Shown: positions 24,329-33,198 of the stretch, in pieces
Layout: every line of letters begins with the position of its first letter
Position numbering within the stretch: position 1 is the stretch's first letter
Source of the DNA: Pelagibius sp048268885
GTDB lineage: Bacteria > Pseudomonadota > Alphaproteobacteria > Kiloniellales > Kiloniellaceae
NCBI GenBank assembly: GCA_048268885.1
Contig: JBLWUP010000013.1
Coordinates: 1 to 64,000 of the forward strand
Reading direction: 5' to 3'
DNA length: 64,000 bases
Notes under the pieces: generated by a model
What the model saw: the letters and a program-made list of their open reading frames with translations, nothing else
Database searches by the model: none
What the model was told of the DNA's origin: nothing
Program-made: the position numbers and the translations under genes

Positions 24329-25462
24329 ATGCCCGGCCCCGTTGACACCCGGGCGAAGGTTCTCTTCGTCCTGCCGAACTTTGCGGGCGGCGGCGCCGAG
24401 CGCGTGGCGCTCACCCTGCTCAGCCAGCTCGACCGCGCCGCCTTCGCCCCGGAACTGGCGGTCCTTGACGCCGCCGGCCCGCTGCGCCCTCTGGTCGGCG
24501 CCGACATCGTTCTCCACGACGTCGCCCGGCCGCGCCTCAGCCGCGCCCTGCCCCGGCTGATCGGCCTGATCCGCCGCCGGCGCCCGGCGGTGGTCTTCGC
24601 TACCCAGGGCTACCTGAACCTGGCGCTGCTCGCCGCCCGCCCCCTGCTGCCGGCCGGCACCCGGATCGTCCTGCGCGAATCCAACACCCCCTCCCAGAGC
24701 CTGCCGAACCGACGTCATCCCCGCTTCATGGCCTGGGCCTACCGCCGCTTCTATCCGGGCTGCGATCTGCTGTTCTGCCAGCATCGCCAGACCGAGCAGG
24801 AGATGCGCGAAGACTTCGGTGTGCCCGCGGCGAAGATCGTCACCCTGCCCAACCCGGTCCCAGAGTCCCAGCTGCGCGCCGCCGCCACACCGCCGCGGCG
24901 CGCGTCCGGCCCGGGCCTGCGTTTCGTTTCCGCCGGGCGCCTCAATCGTCAGAAAGGCTTCGACCGCCTGGTCGAACTCTTTGCCGGCCTGCCGGCCGAC
25001 AGCCGCCTCACCATCTACGGCGAGGGCGGCGAGCAGGCGGCGCTGGCCGCGGCGATTGCCCGCCTCGGCCTGCAGCAGCGCGTGACCCTGGCCGGCTTCA
25101 CCGCGGACTTGCCCGCCGCCTTGGCCGGCGCCGACGCCTGCGTGATCTCCTCGCGCTGGGAGGGCCTGCCGAACGTCGCCCTGGAAGCCCTGGCCGTCGG
25201 CACGCCGGTCGTCGCCTCGCCGGAATCCGGCGGCATCGCCGAACTGGCGCGGACGGCGCCCCCGGGCGCCGTCACGCTCGCCGCTTGGGGCGAGCCCTTC
25301 GCCGCCGCGCTACGGAGCTGTTGTGCCGGCCGTGCGCCGGAGACCCCCGCTCCCAGCCTGCTGCCCGAGCGCTACGCCCTGGAGAGCGTCGCCGCGACCT
25401 TCAATGCCCATCTGCGCAGGCTCGCCGGCCCGGCCGATGTCCTGTATGAAGGACAGCCTTGA
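24329..25462 (+). CDS. Family 4 glycosyltransferase
   Basis: 377 residues. N-terminal domain: KVLFVLPNFAGGGAERVALTLLSQL. C-terminal domain: FVSAGRLNRQKGFDRLVELFAGL, LTIYGEGGEQAAL, VTLAGFTADLPAALAGADACVISSRWEGLPNVALEALAVGTPVV. These are the classic GT4 motifs with the EGLPNVALEAL donor loop. It is 17 bp behind the methyltransferase gene and 10 bp ahead of the next glycosyltransferase. The gene is very GC-rich. Sugar and linkage cannot be predicted. Confidence 0.85.
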   Translation: MPGPVDTRAKVLFVLPNFAGGGAERVALTLLSQLDRAAFAPELAVLDAAGPLRPLVGADIVLHDVARPRLSRALPRLIGLIRRRRPAVVFATQGYLNLALLAARPLLPAGTRIVLRESNTPSQSLPNRRHPRFMAWAYRRFYPGCDLLFCQHRQTEQEMREDFGVPAAKIVTLPNPVPESQLRAAATPPRRASGPGLRFVSAGRLNRQKGFDRLVELFAGLPADSRLTIYGEGGEQAALAAAIARLGLQQRVTLAGFTADLPAALAGADACVISSRWEGLPNVALEALAVGTPVVASPESGGIAELARTAPPGAVTLAAWGEPFAAALRSCCAGRAPETPAPSLLPERYALESVAATFNAHLRRLAGPADVLYEGQP

Positions 25463-25472
25463 AGATCGCTCT

Positions 25473-26684
25473 ATGAAAATCGCCTACGTCACCATGCAGT
25501 TCCCCGTCGCCTCGGAAACCTTCGCCGCAGTGGAGATCCGGGCCCTGCGCCGCCTCGGCGCCGACGTCGCGGTGCTGGCCTACCGGAGCCCCCCGTCCGG
25601 CGCGGCGGCGCTGCTCGCCGAGCGCGGACTCGCCGATCTTCCCGTCGACCAGGGCGGCCCCGCCGCGACGCTGCGCGGCCTGCCCCTGGTCCTCCTGCGG
25701 CCCGGCGACAGCCTGCCGCTGCTCGGCACGATCCTGGCGCAGTGCTGGCGCCGCCCGCTGCACCTCGTCAAAGCCCTGGCGCTGCTGCCGCGCAGCCTCG
25801 ACCTGCTGCGCAAGGTCGAAGCCCTGCGGCCTGATGTGCTCCACCTCTTCTGGGGGCACTACCCCAGCCTGCTGGGCCTGCTGGTGAAGCGGCGGCTGCC
25901 GGGGGTGACCGTCACCCAGTTCCTCGGCGCCTACGACCTGGAGCGCCGCTTTCCCTTGAGCGCCCTTCTGGCTGGCCGCGCCTCGCGCGTGCTGACCCAT
26001 GCCCGGGTGAACCTGCCGGCCCTCGCCGCCTTGGGGCTCGACACCGCGCAGATCGACGTCAGCTATCGCGGCATCGAGGTCCCCGCGACGCCGCCCGCGC
26101 CGCGCAAGGTCCCCGCCTTGATCGTGGTCGCCGAGCGTCTGGTGCCGCAGAAGCGGACCGCCGATGCGCTGCGCCTCTTCGCCGCCGTCGCGGCGGAGCT
26201 TCCCGAGGCGCGCCTGCGCGTACTCGGCGACGGCCCGGAGGCGGAACGGCTGAAAGCCCTGGCCCGAGAGCTCGGCCTCGACGGCAAGGTCGCCTTCTGC
26301 GGCCACGTTTCGCACCAGGAGGTCTTCCGCCACCTGTCCGAGGCGGAGGCTGCCCTCTCCCTGTCGCAGAGCGCGTCGGAGCGGCTGCCCAATGCGCTCA
26401 AGGAAGCCATGCTGCAGCGCTGCCTTTGTCTCGCCACCCGCACCCCGGGGATCGATGAGCTCATCGCCGACGGCGAGACGGGGCTGTTGGTCGAACCCGG
26501 CGACATCGCCGGCGCCGCAGGACGCCTCGTCACACTGCTGCGCGATCCGGAGGCGGCGGCGCTGGCCGGACGCAAGGCCCAGGCCCATGTCCTCGAGCCC
26601 TTCGACGTCGAGCGCGTCATGGCGCAGCGGCTGCGGCTGTGGGAGTCGTTGCGCGCCGGCCGGCAAGCGGGAGCCGCGGCATGA
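25473..26684 (+). CDS. Family 4 glycosyltransferase, WcaL/colanic-acid type
   Basis: 403 residues. The N-terminus KIAYVTMQFPVASETFAAVEIRALRRLGADVAVLAYR is typical of the WcaL/AmsK-like glycosyltransferases. The donor half has LIVVAERLVPQKRTADALRLFAAV, LRVLGDGPEAERLKAL, KVAFCGHVSHQEVFRHL and ERLPNALKEAMLQRC. The ATG at 25473 was chosen over longer readings, which run back into the previous gene. The stop overlaps the next start by ATGA at 26681-26684, so translation is coupled. Confidence 0.82.
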   Translation: MKIAYVTMQFPVASETFAAVEIRALRRLGADVAVLAYRSPPSGAAALLAERGLADLPVDQGGPAATLRGLPLVLLRPGDSLPLLGTILAQCWRRPLHLVKALALLPRSLDLLRKVEALRPDVLHLFWGHYPSLLGLLVKRRLPGVTVTQFLGAYDLERRFPLSALLAGRASRVLTHARVNLPALAALGLDTAQIDVSYRGIEVPATPPAPRKVPALIVVAERLVPQKRTADALRLFAAVAAELPEARLRVLGDGPEAERLKALARELGLDGKVAFCGHVSHQEVFRHLSEAEAALSLSQSASERLPNALKEAMLQRCLCLATRTPGIDELIADGETGLLVEPGDIAGAAGRLVTLLRDPEAAALAGRKAQAHVLEPFDVERVMAQRLRLWESLRAGRQAGAAA

Positions 26685-27439
26685 GCGCGCCGCCCCTGGT
26701 CTCCGTCATCACCGCCGCCTACAACGCGGAGGCCTTCATCGCCGAGACCATCGCCTCGGTGCAGGCGCAGAGCCTGGACGACTGGGAGATGCTCGTCGCC
26801 GACGATGCCTCCGGCGACCGCACCGCGGAAATCGTCGAGCGCTGCGCGGCGGATGACCCGCGCGTGCGCCTGATCCGCCTGGAGCGGAACGGCGGGGTCG
26901 CCCGCGCGCGCAATGCCGCCCTGGCCGCCGCCCGGGGCCGCTTCATCGCCTTCCTCGACAGCGACGATCTCTGGCTGCCGCAGAAGCTGGAGCGGCAGGT
27001 CGCCTTCATGCAGGAAAAGGACGCCGCGGTTTCCTATACGTCCTTCCGCCGCATCAACGAGGACGGCAGCGACCTCGGCCGCCAGGTGAAGGTGCCGGCA
27101 AGGCTCACCTACCGGCAGCTATTGAAGAACACCGCCATCGCCACGCTGACCGGCATGGTCGACACCGCCAAGACCGGGCCGATCCGCATGACCGAGGCGC
27201 GGCGCGACGACTACATTCTCTGGCTGTCGATCCTGAAACGCGGCTTCGTCGCCCACGGCCTGCGTGAAGACCTCGCGCGCTACCGCGTGGTGCGCGGCTC
27301 GCTCTCCAGCAAGCCGAAGCGCTCCGCCGCCTGGGTGTGGGATGTCTACCGCAAGGTCGAAGGGCTCGGGCCGCTGCGCTCGGCCTGGTGCATGGCCCAC
27401 TACGGCGCCCGCGCCGTCCTGAAGCGGCTGGTATTTTAG
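26681..27439 (+). CDS. Family 2 glycosyltransferase
   Basis: 252 residues, GT-A fold. The start VSVITAAYNAEAFIAETIASVQAQSL, then VADDASGDRT, GGVARARNAALAAARGRFIAFLDSDDLW (the DxD-type metal site) and YTSFRRINEDG form a complete family 2 domain. MTEARRDDYILWLSILK is the acceptor-side motif. It shares the ATGA overlap with the upstream gene and ends 4 bp before the ketoreductase gene. Both substrates are unknown. Confidence 0.85.
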   Translation: MSAPPLVSVITAAYNAEAFIAETIASVQAQSLDDWEMLVADDASGDRTAEIVERCAADDPRVRLIRLERNGGVARARNAALAAARGRFIAFLDSDDLWLPQKLERQVAFMQEKDAAVSYTSFRRINEDGSDLGRQVKVPARLTYRQLLKNTAIATLTGMVDTAKTGPIRMTEARRDDYILWLSILKRGFVAHGLREDLARYRVVRGSLSSKPKRSAAWVWDVYRKVEGLGPLRSAWCMAHYGARAVLKRLVF

Positions 27440-27443
27440 CGCC

Positions 27444-28376
27444 ATGGCCCGCGTTCTGGTGACAGGAGCCAATGGCTTTGCCGGAGCGGCGATCTGCCGG
27501 CACCTCCTGGCGCAGGGCTGGACCCTGCGCGGCAGCGTCAGAAGCGCCACGGCCAAGGCGCCCGAGGGGGTGGAGACCGTCGTCACCGGCGACCTCGACG
27601 ACACCACCGAGTGGTCCGCCGCACTGGACGGCGTTGAGGCGGTGGTGCACTGCGCGGCGCGGGTGCATGTCCTGCGCGAGACCGCGGCGGATCCCCTCGC
27701 CGCCTTTCGCCGGGTCAACGTGGCGGGCAGCCGGCGCCTGGCGCAGCAAGCACTGGCCGCCGGCGTGCGGCGCTTCGTCTTTCTCAGTTCCATCGGCGCG
27801 GCCACGGCGGAGAACGATCCCCCCGGCGCCAACCCCTACCAGGTGAGCAAGCTGGAGGCGGAGGCCGCGCTGCGCGAGGTCGCCGCGGCCGGCGGCATGA
27901 GCCTTGTCGTCCTGCGGCCGCCGCTGATCTATGGCCCGGACGCGCCGGGCAACTTCCGCCGCCTCGCCCGGCTGATCGCCGACGGCCGGCCGCTGCCGCT
28001 GGGCGCCATCGCCAACAGGCGCAGCCTGCTCTTCGTCGGCAACCTGGCCGGCGCCGTCGAAGCGGCCCTGCGCTGCGGCGAGACGCCCGCCGCCCCCTTG
28101 GCGCTCTGTGACGGCAAGGATCTCTCGACGCCGGAGCTGGCACGGCGCATCGGCCGCGCCTGCGGCCACCCGGTGCGGCTGGTTCCAGTGCCGCCCTGGC
28201 TGCTGCGCCTGGCCGGACGGCTGCTCGGCCGCGGCGCCGCCGTGGAAGCCCTGACGGGCAGCCTGACCATCGACAACGGCCCGGTCCAAAAGGGACTTGG
28301 ATGGGCCCCGGCCTTCGGTGTAGACGAAGGCCTAGCCGTCACTTTCCACGACCAGCGACAGGACCTGCCGACGTGA
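27444..28376 (+). CDS. NAD-dependent nucleotide-sugar epimerase/4-ketoreductase (WbpV-like)
   Basis: 310 residues, extended SDR. NAD motif GANGFAGAAI (8-17), then VVHCAARVH, FLSSIGA and the YQVSK active site (YxxxK). LRPPLIYGPDAPGNFRRLARLI and RSLLFVGNLAGAV match the WbpV/RmlD-like reductases that make UDP-QuiNAc or UDP-FucNAc from 4-keto sugars. No separate glycosyl-1-phosphate transferase is encoded beside it in this window. The stop overlaps the GTG start of waaA. A GalE-like epimerase role is the alternative. Confidence 0.72.
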   Translation: MARVLVTGANGFAGAAICRHLLAQGWTLRGSVRSATAKAPEGVETVVTGDLDDTTEWSAALDGVEAVVHCAARVHVLRETAADPLAAFRRVNVAGSRRLAQQALAAGVRRFVFLSSIGAATAENDPPGANPYQVSKLEAEAALREVAAAGGMSLVVLRPPLIYGPDAPGNFRRLARLIADGRPLPLGAIANRRSLLFVGNLAGAVEAALRCGETPAAPLALCDGKDLSTPELARRIGRACGHPVRLVPVPPWLLRLAGRLLGRGAAVEALTGSLTIDNGPVQKGLGWAPAFGVDEGLAVTFHDQRQDLPT

Positions 28377-29704
28377 AGAGCCAAGAGCCCGAGACAGGCC
28401 CGTTCGGCCGCGCCTTGGCCTGTGGCGTGTTCACCACCTACAAGACGCTCGCCACCCTGGCGACGCCGATAATCCGCCGCTACCTGGACCGCCGCCTGGC
28501 GCGCGGGCGCGAAGACCCCCAGCGCCTGGAAGAACGTTTCGGGCGCCCCGGCGTGGTGCGCCCCGTCGGGCCGCTGATCTGGATCCACGGCGCCAGCGTC
28601 GGCGAGGCGCAGTCGGTGCTGCCGCTGATCGAACGCTTGCGCCGCGACTGGCCCGGCTTCAGCATCCTGCTCACCACCGGCACGGTGACCTCGGCCCGCT
28701 TGATGGCCGAGCGCCTGCCCGAGGGGGTGATCCACCAGTTCATCCCGGTCGACCTGCCGGGGGCCGTCCACCGCTTCATCGAGCACTGGCATCCCGAAGT
28801 CGGCCTGATCGTCGAGTCCGAGTTCTGGCCGAACCTGCTGCGCAAGGCGCGCGCCCGCGGCACCAGGCTGGTGCTGCTGAACGGCCGCATCTCCCCCGCC
28901 TCCTACCGGGGCTGGCGCCGCGCCCGCCCGGTGATCGCCGAGCTGCTGTCCGGCTTCTCGCTGGTCATGGCGCGTTCCCCCGAGGACCATGACCACCTGG
29001 CCGCCCTCGGCGCCCGCAAGGTCAGCAGCCCCGGCAACCTGAAGGCCGCCGCGCCACCGCTGTCCGCCGACGTGGAGGAGCTGGCCCGCCTGAAGGACGC
29101 GATGGCCGGGCGTCCCCTCTGGCTGGCCGCCTCGACCCATCCCGGCGAGGACCGGGTCGCCGGCGAGACCCACCGCGCCCTGCGTGACCGCCTGCCCAAG
29201 CTGCTCACCCTGGTGGCGCCGCGGCACCCCAACCGCGCGGAGGACATCCGTCACGAGCTGGAGACTTTGGGCCTGAACGTGGCGCAACGCAGCCTGGGCG
29301 AAGCCATCGAACCGGGCATCGACGTCTACCTGGCCGACAGCATCGGCGAGATGGGTCTTTGGTACCGCCTCGCCGAGGTGGTTTTCGTCGGCGGCTCCCT
29401 GGTGCCGCACGGCGGCCAGAACGTCCTGGAGCCGGCCAAGCTGGACTGCGCCATTCTCTGCGGCCCGCATACCGCCAACTTCGCCCGCATGGCCTCGGAG
29501 ATGGCGGCGGCCGGCGCGCTGCGCCAGGTGGACAGCGCGGCGGATCTGACCGCCGCCGTCGCAGAGCTGCACGAACATCCCGCGACCCGCCAGGCCATGA
29601 TCGCCGCGGCACGCAGCTACGCCAATGGCCAGGCCGGCGTGCTGAAGCGCACCATGGAGACCCTCGCCCCCCTGCTGCAGGATGTGATCGACAGCAAGAA
29701 CTGA
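28373..29704 (+). CDS. waaA: 3-deoxy-D-manno-octulosonic acid (Kdo) transferase, WaaA/KdtA
   Basis: 443 residues. WaaA links Kdo to lipid A at the inner membrane. The N-terminal anchor region (TTYKTLATLATPIIRRYLDRRL) is followed by the conserved WIHGASVGEAQSVLPLI (catalytic Glu), TTGTVTSARLMAERLP, VESEFWPNLL, LNGRISPASY, WLAASTHPGEDRVAGETHRAL and FVGGSLVPHGGQNVLEPA. These are hallmark segments of the family, so the call is firm. GTG 28373 overlaps the previous stop. It is the last gene of the block, closed by a strong terminator, and ties the block to the lipid A-core. Confidence 0.93.
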   Translation: MKSQEPETGPFGRALACGVFTTYKTLATLATPIIRRYLDRRLARGREDPQRLEERFGRPGVVRPVGPLIWIHGASVGEAQSVLPLIERLRRDWPGFSILLTTGTVTSARLMAERLPEGVIHQFIPVDLPGAVHRFIEHWHPEVGLIVESEFWPNLLRKARARGTRLVLLNGRISPASYRGWRRARPVIAELLSGFSLVMARSPEDHDHLAALGARKVSSPGNLKAAAPPLSADVEELARLKDAMAGRPLWLAASTHPGEDRVAGETHRALRDRLPKLLTLVAPRHPNRAEDIRHELETLGLNVAQRSLGEAIEPGIDVYLADSIGEMGLWYRLAEVVFVGGSLVPHGGQNVLEPAKLDCAILCGPHTANFARMASEMAAAGALRQVDSAADLTAAVAELHEHPATRQAMIAAARSYANGQAGVLKRTMETLAPLLQDVIDSKN

Positions 29705-29792
29705 CCTTATTCAAGCGGAAGTGATTGGCCCCGGCCGCCGCCCAGCGGCCATCATGGGACATGAAGACACCGCTCAGCCCGCTTTCACGCTC

Positions 29793-29830
29793 ACGCGGCC
29801 TGACCCTCCTCGGTCTGGCCGCGTTTTTTT
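29793..29830 (+). terminator. Strong rho-independent terminator after waaA
   Basis: ACGCGGCC (29793-29800) pairs perfectly with GGCCGCGT (29817-29824), followed by seven T to 29830. Stem 8 bp, loop 16 nt. It closes the second glycan block and protects the convergent tetR gene. Confidence 0.85.
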
Positions 29831-29984
29831 GTTTTCGCTGGCCGGGTTCGCCGCTGAGGCGCGCGGGCCGGTCCCGACATCTGGGCCGCGGCCTGGCGGG
29901 ATCCAGCGACGTGGCCTACGACGTGACCTTCGCCTTCGTCTTTCGCGCCTTCCGGCCGGAGGGCGCGATCCGCCGATAGGCGCG

Positions 29985-30650
29985 TCAGCGTACCTTGTGA
30001 AGTTCCAGGAAACGGCTGACCGCCTGTTCCACGTGGGCGCGGACCTCGGCCTCCGTCACCTTGTCCTGCACGCCGAGGATGCAGCGCATGTGCAGGGGGT
30101 CCTTCAGCATGTAGAGCAGGGTCGAGGCGGCCGAGGCGGGGTCGGGCACCCACAGGCGGCCCATACGGTCCTGCGCCTCGAGGTAGGGCACCATGGTCGC
30201 CAGCCAGCGCTGGGGCCCTGAATCGAAGAACGTCTTCCCGAGTTCCGGAAAGCGTTCGGCTTCCGCCACCACCGTGCGGAACAAAGACACCGCCAGGGGC
30301 GAGGTGACGAGGGCCAGAAAGCGAAAGCCGAGGTCGCTCAACACCTCGCGCGGTTCGGCCTCCGGGTCCAGCTGACAGGCGTCCAGCCCGACGGTCTGAT
30401 CGCAGTAGTTGCCCATCACCGCGGCGAACAGCACGTCCTTGCTGGGGAAGTGGCTGTAGACCGTGCGTTTCGAGACGCTGGCCTTGGCGGCGATCGCATC
30501 CATGGAAACCTCGCCATAGCCGGAGCGGGTGAAGAGCTCCTCCGCCGCGGCGACGATCGCCGCGCGCTTGGGCGAGCCGGCGGCCTTGCCGCAGGCCGGC
30601 AGTGGATCTCCTGACAGAGTGCTGTCACCAGGCAACGTCTCAGTCCTCAC
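29985..30650 (-). CDS. TetR-family repressor
   Basis: About 221 residues. The N-terminal helix-turn-helix reads RAAIVAAAEELFTRSGYGEVSMDAIAAKASVSKRTVYSHFPSKDVLFAAVM, a textbook TetR DNA-binding domain (about 30-80). The C-terminal half is a TetR_C-type ligand domain. GTG 30650 or TTG 30653 is the start; both follow a short leader. It is divergent from the RND exporter gene at 30769 and the 31-bp palindrome between them overlaps the exporter promoter, so it probably represses the exporter and itself. The inducer is unknown. Confidence 0.87.
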   Translation of the reverse strand: MRTETLPGDSTLSGDPLPACGKAAGSPKRAAIVAAAEELFTRSGYGEVSMDAIAAKASVSKRTVYSHFPSKDVLFAAVMGNYCDQTVGLDACQLDPEAEPREVLSDLGFRFLALVTSPLAVSLFRTVVAEAERFPELGKTFFDSGPQRWLATMVPYLEAQDRMGRLWVPDPASAASTLLYMLKDPLHMRCILGVQDKVTEAEVRAHVEQAVSRFLELHKVR

Positions 30651-30657
30651 CAATCGC

Positions 30658-30708
30658 TTGACATCGGTCTCGTTCCAGGATGTAAACTGAACCGTGTAGT
30701 TTACATCC
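30658..30708 (+). promoter_or_regulatory. RND exporter promoter with embedded TetR operator
   Basis: -35 TTGACA (30658-30663), 17-bp spacer, -10 TGTAAA (30681-30686). The -10 lies inside the left arm of a perfect inverted repeat GGATGTAAACT / AGTTTACATCC (30678-30688 and 30698-30708, spacer 9 nt). A repressor bound here would block the promoter. The site is 60 bp upstream of the exporter ATG. Confidence 0.85.
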
Positions 30709-30768
30709 TTCCGCTTTCCAGAACACTACCACGAAGACCGCCTTCCAAGCGACAACGGGGCTCTGTCC

Positions 30769-33198
30769 ATGGCATACCAAGGTCACGAAAACGGCAGAAA
30801 ATCAAGCTTTTCCGGGGAGAGCCCCAGCGAAGGCAGCGGTCAAAGCGACGGCAAGGGCGGCTGGGTGGTGGCCTATGCCGGCTGGGTGATCCGCTGGCGC
30901 TGGGCGGTGCTGCTGGGCTGCGTTGTGCTGGCCGTGGCGCTGGCCAGCGGCGGGCGCTTCCTCAGCTTTTCCACCGATTACCGGGTGTTCTTCAGCAAGG
31001 AGAACCCGCAGCTCCAGGCCTTCGAATCGCTGCAGCGGGTCTACACCAAGGACGACAACATCCTGATCGTCCTGCGGCCGGACGACGCCGACGTCTTCAC
31101 CGCCGAAACCCTGGTGGCCCTGCGCCAGTTGACCCAGGCGGCCTGGCAGCTGCCCTACTCGCGGCGCGTCGACTCCCTGACCAACTTCCAGAACAGCTAC
31201 GCCGAAGGGGACGACCTGACGGTCGAGGACCTGGTGCCGGCCCGGTTGCTGGAGGGCGGCGCCGGCTTGACGGCGGCGCGCCTGGAAGCGATCCGCGCCG
31301 TGGCGCTGTCGGAGCCGCTGCTGGCCGAGCGCCTGATTTCCCGCGACGGCCGCTCGACGGGCGTGAACGTCACCCTCACCCTGCCCGGCGAGGGCCCGGA
31401 GGAGGTTCTGGAGGCCATCGCCGCGACGCGGGAGATGGTGGCCGGCTTCAAAGCCGATCACCCCGGCATCACCGTGGCCGTCACCGGCCTGGTGGCGATG
31501 GACGCCGCCTTCAGCGAGGCCAGCTTCGCCGATCTCTCGAGCCTGGTGCCGATCATGTACGGCATCATCATTGCCGGCCTCCTGCTCTTCCTGCGCTCCT
31601 TCGCCGGCACCACCGTGACCCTTCTGGTCATCGGCCTCTCCGCCGCCTCGGCCATGGGGCTCGCCGGCTGGTTCGGCATCAGCCTGACCCCGCCCTCCTC
31701 CATCGCCCCGACCATCATCCTGACCCTGGCGGTGGCGGATTCCATCCACCTGCTGGTCACCTTGCTGCACGCCATGGGACAGGGCGCCGACAAGCGCCAG
31801 GCCATCGTCGAGAGCCTGCGCGTGAACTTCAGCCCGGTGTTCCTCACCTCGCTGACCACGGTGATCGGTTTCCTCAGCCTGAACTTCAGCGACGCGCCGC
31901 CGTTCCGCGACCTCGGCAACATCACCGCCATGGGCGTCGTCGCCGCCTGGATCTACTCCATCACCTTTCTGCCGGCCTTCCTCGCGGTGGTGCCCTTGAA
32001 GGTCAAGCCGCGGCAACAGGACGAGAACGGGGCCATGGAACGCCTCGCCGAGTTCGTCCTGCGCCGCCGCAGCAGCCTGCTGTGGGGAATCACGGCCCTC
32101 GTGCTCGCCCTGGCGGTCTGGATCCCGCGCATCGAGCTGAACGACCAGTTCGTGAACTACTTCGGCCCTTCCATCCCCTTCCGCAGCGACACCGACTTCG
32201 CCATGGAGCACCTCTCCGGCATCTATCAGATCGAGTTCTCCCTGCCGGCGCCGGGTGAAGGCGGCATCAGCGAACCAGCATACCTGCGCAAGGTCGAAGG
32301 CTTCGCCGGCTGGCTGCGCGAACGCCCGGAAGTCATTCACGTGCAGAGCCTCACCGACATCTTCCGCCGCCTGAACAAGAACATGCACGGTGACGATCCG
32401 CAGTGGTACCGCCTGCCGGAGGACCGCGATCTGGCGGCGCAGTACCTGCTGCTGTTCGAGATGTCTTTGCCCTACGGCCTGGACCTCAACAACCAGATCA
32501 ATGTCGACAAGTCCTCCCTGCGCGTCATCGCCACGCTGGAGAACATCACCACGCGCCAGATGCGCGAGCTGCGCGCGGCGGCGGATCACTGGATCTCCGT
32601 CAACATGCCGGACCTAGCGAGCGAGCCGACCGGCCCCTTCGTCATGTTCGCCTACATCTCGGAGCGCAACATCAGGTCCATGCTGTTCGGCACCGGCCTG
32701 GCCCTGGTGCTGATCTCGCTATCGCTGATCTTTGCCCTGCGCAGCCTCAAAATCGGTCTCCTGAGCCTGATACCGAACATCATCCCCGCGGTCATGGCCT
32801 TCGGCTTCTGGGGCATGCTGGTCGGCCAGATCGGACTCGCCTCCTCGGTGATCGCGGCGACCAGCCTGGGCATCATCGTCGACGACTGCGTGCACTTTCT
32901 CAGCAAGTACCTGCGCGCCCGCCGCGAGATGGGCGCCAGCCCGGAAGACGCCGTGCGCTACGCCTTCACCACGGTGGGCCGGGCACTCTGGGTCACCTCG
33001 ATCGTGCTGATCGCCGGTTTCGCCACCCTGGCGCTCTCGGCCTTCGAGCTGAACCAGAGCCTCGGGCTGCTTACCGCCCTGGCGATCTTCGCCGCCCTCA
33101 TCGCCGACTTCCTGCTGCTGCCGCCCCTGCTGCTGGCCATCGACAAGGAGAAGAAGCATGCCGACACCCCTCATGCCCTTGCACAAGCGGCCGACTGA
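30769..33198 (+). CDS. RND-superfamily (MMPL/SSD-type) exporter
   Basis: 809 residues. A hydrophilic N-terminus is followed by a first membrane helix (about 42-62), a periplasmic domain, and a run of helices (about 255-410) including ILTLAVADSIHLLVTLLHAM, the charged DSIH helix typical of the family. A second membrane helix (about 440) starts the repeat: another periplasmic domain, then helices from about 640 with TSLGIIVDDCVHFLSKYL, the DDCVH equivalent. This twofold layout is that of RND proteins of the hydrophobe/amphiphile and hopanoid-exporter-like type. It overlaps the LolA-like gene by 41 bp. The substrate may be a lipid; that is inference. Confidence 0.82.
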   Translation: MAYQGHENGRKSSFSGESPSEGSGQSDGKGGWVVAYAGWVIRWRWAVLLGCVVLAVALASGGRFLSFSTDYRVFFSKENPQLQAFESLQRVYTKDDNILIVLRPDDADVFTAETLVALRQLTQAAWQLPYSRRVDSLTNFQNSYAEGDDLTVEDLVPARLLEGGAGLTAARLEAIRAVALSEPLLAERLISRDGRSTGVNVTLTLPGEGPEEVLEAIAATREMVAGFKADHPGITVAVTGLVAMDAAFSEASFADLSSLVPIMYGIIIAGLLLFLRSFAGTTVTLLVIGLSAASAMGLAGWFGISLTPPSSIAPTIILTLAVADSIHLLVTLLHAMGQGADKRQAIVESLRVNFSPVFLTSLTTVIGFLSLNFSDAPPFRDLGNITAMGVVAAWIYSITFLPAFLAVVPLKVKPRQQDENGAMERLAEFVLRRRSSLLWGITALVLALAVWIPRIELNDQFVNYFGPSIPFRSDTDFAMEHLSGIYQIEFSLPAPGEGGISEPAYLRKVEGFAGWLRERPEVIHVQSLTDIFRRLNKNMHGDDPQWYRLPEDRDLAAQYLLLFEMSLPYGLDLNNQINVDKSSLRVIATLENITTRQMRELRAAADHWISVNMPDLASEPTGPFVMFAYISERNIRSMLFGTGLALVLISLSLIFALRSLKIGLLSLIPNIIPAVMAFGFWGMLVGQIGLASSVIAATSLGIIVDDCVHFLSKYLRARREMGASPEDAVRYAFTTVGRALWVTSIVLIAGFATLALSAFELNQSLGLLTALAIFAALIADFLLLPPLLLAIDKEKKHADTPHALAQAAD

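Noticed and set aside
29725..29979. An 84-codon plus-strand frame after waaA
   Set aside because: It contains the waaA terminator, so it is not expected to be transcribed as a gene.
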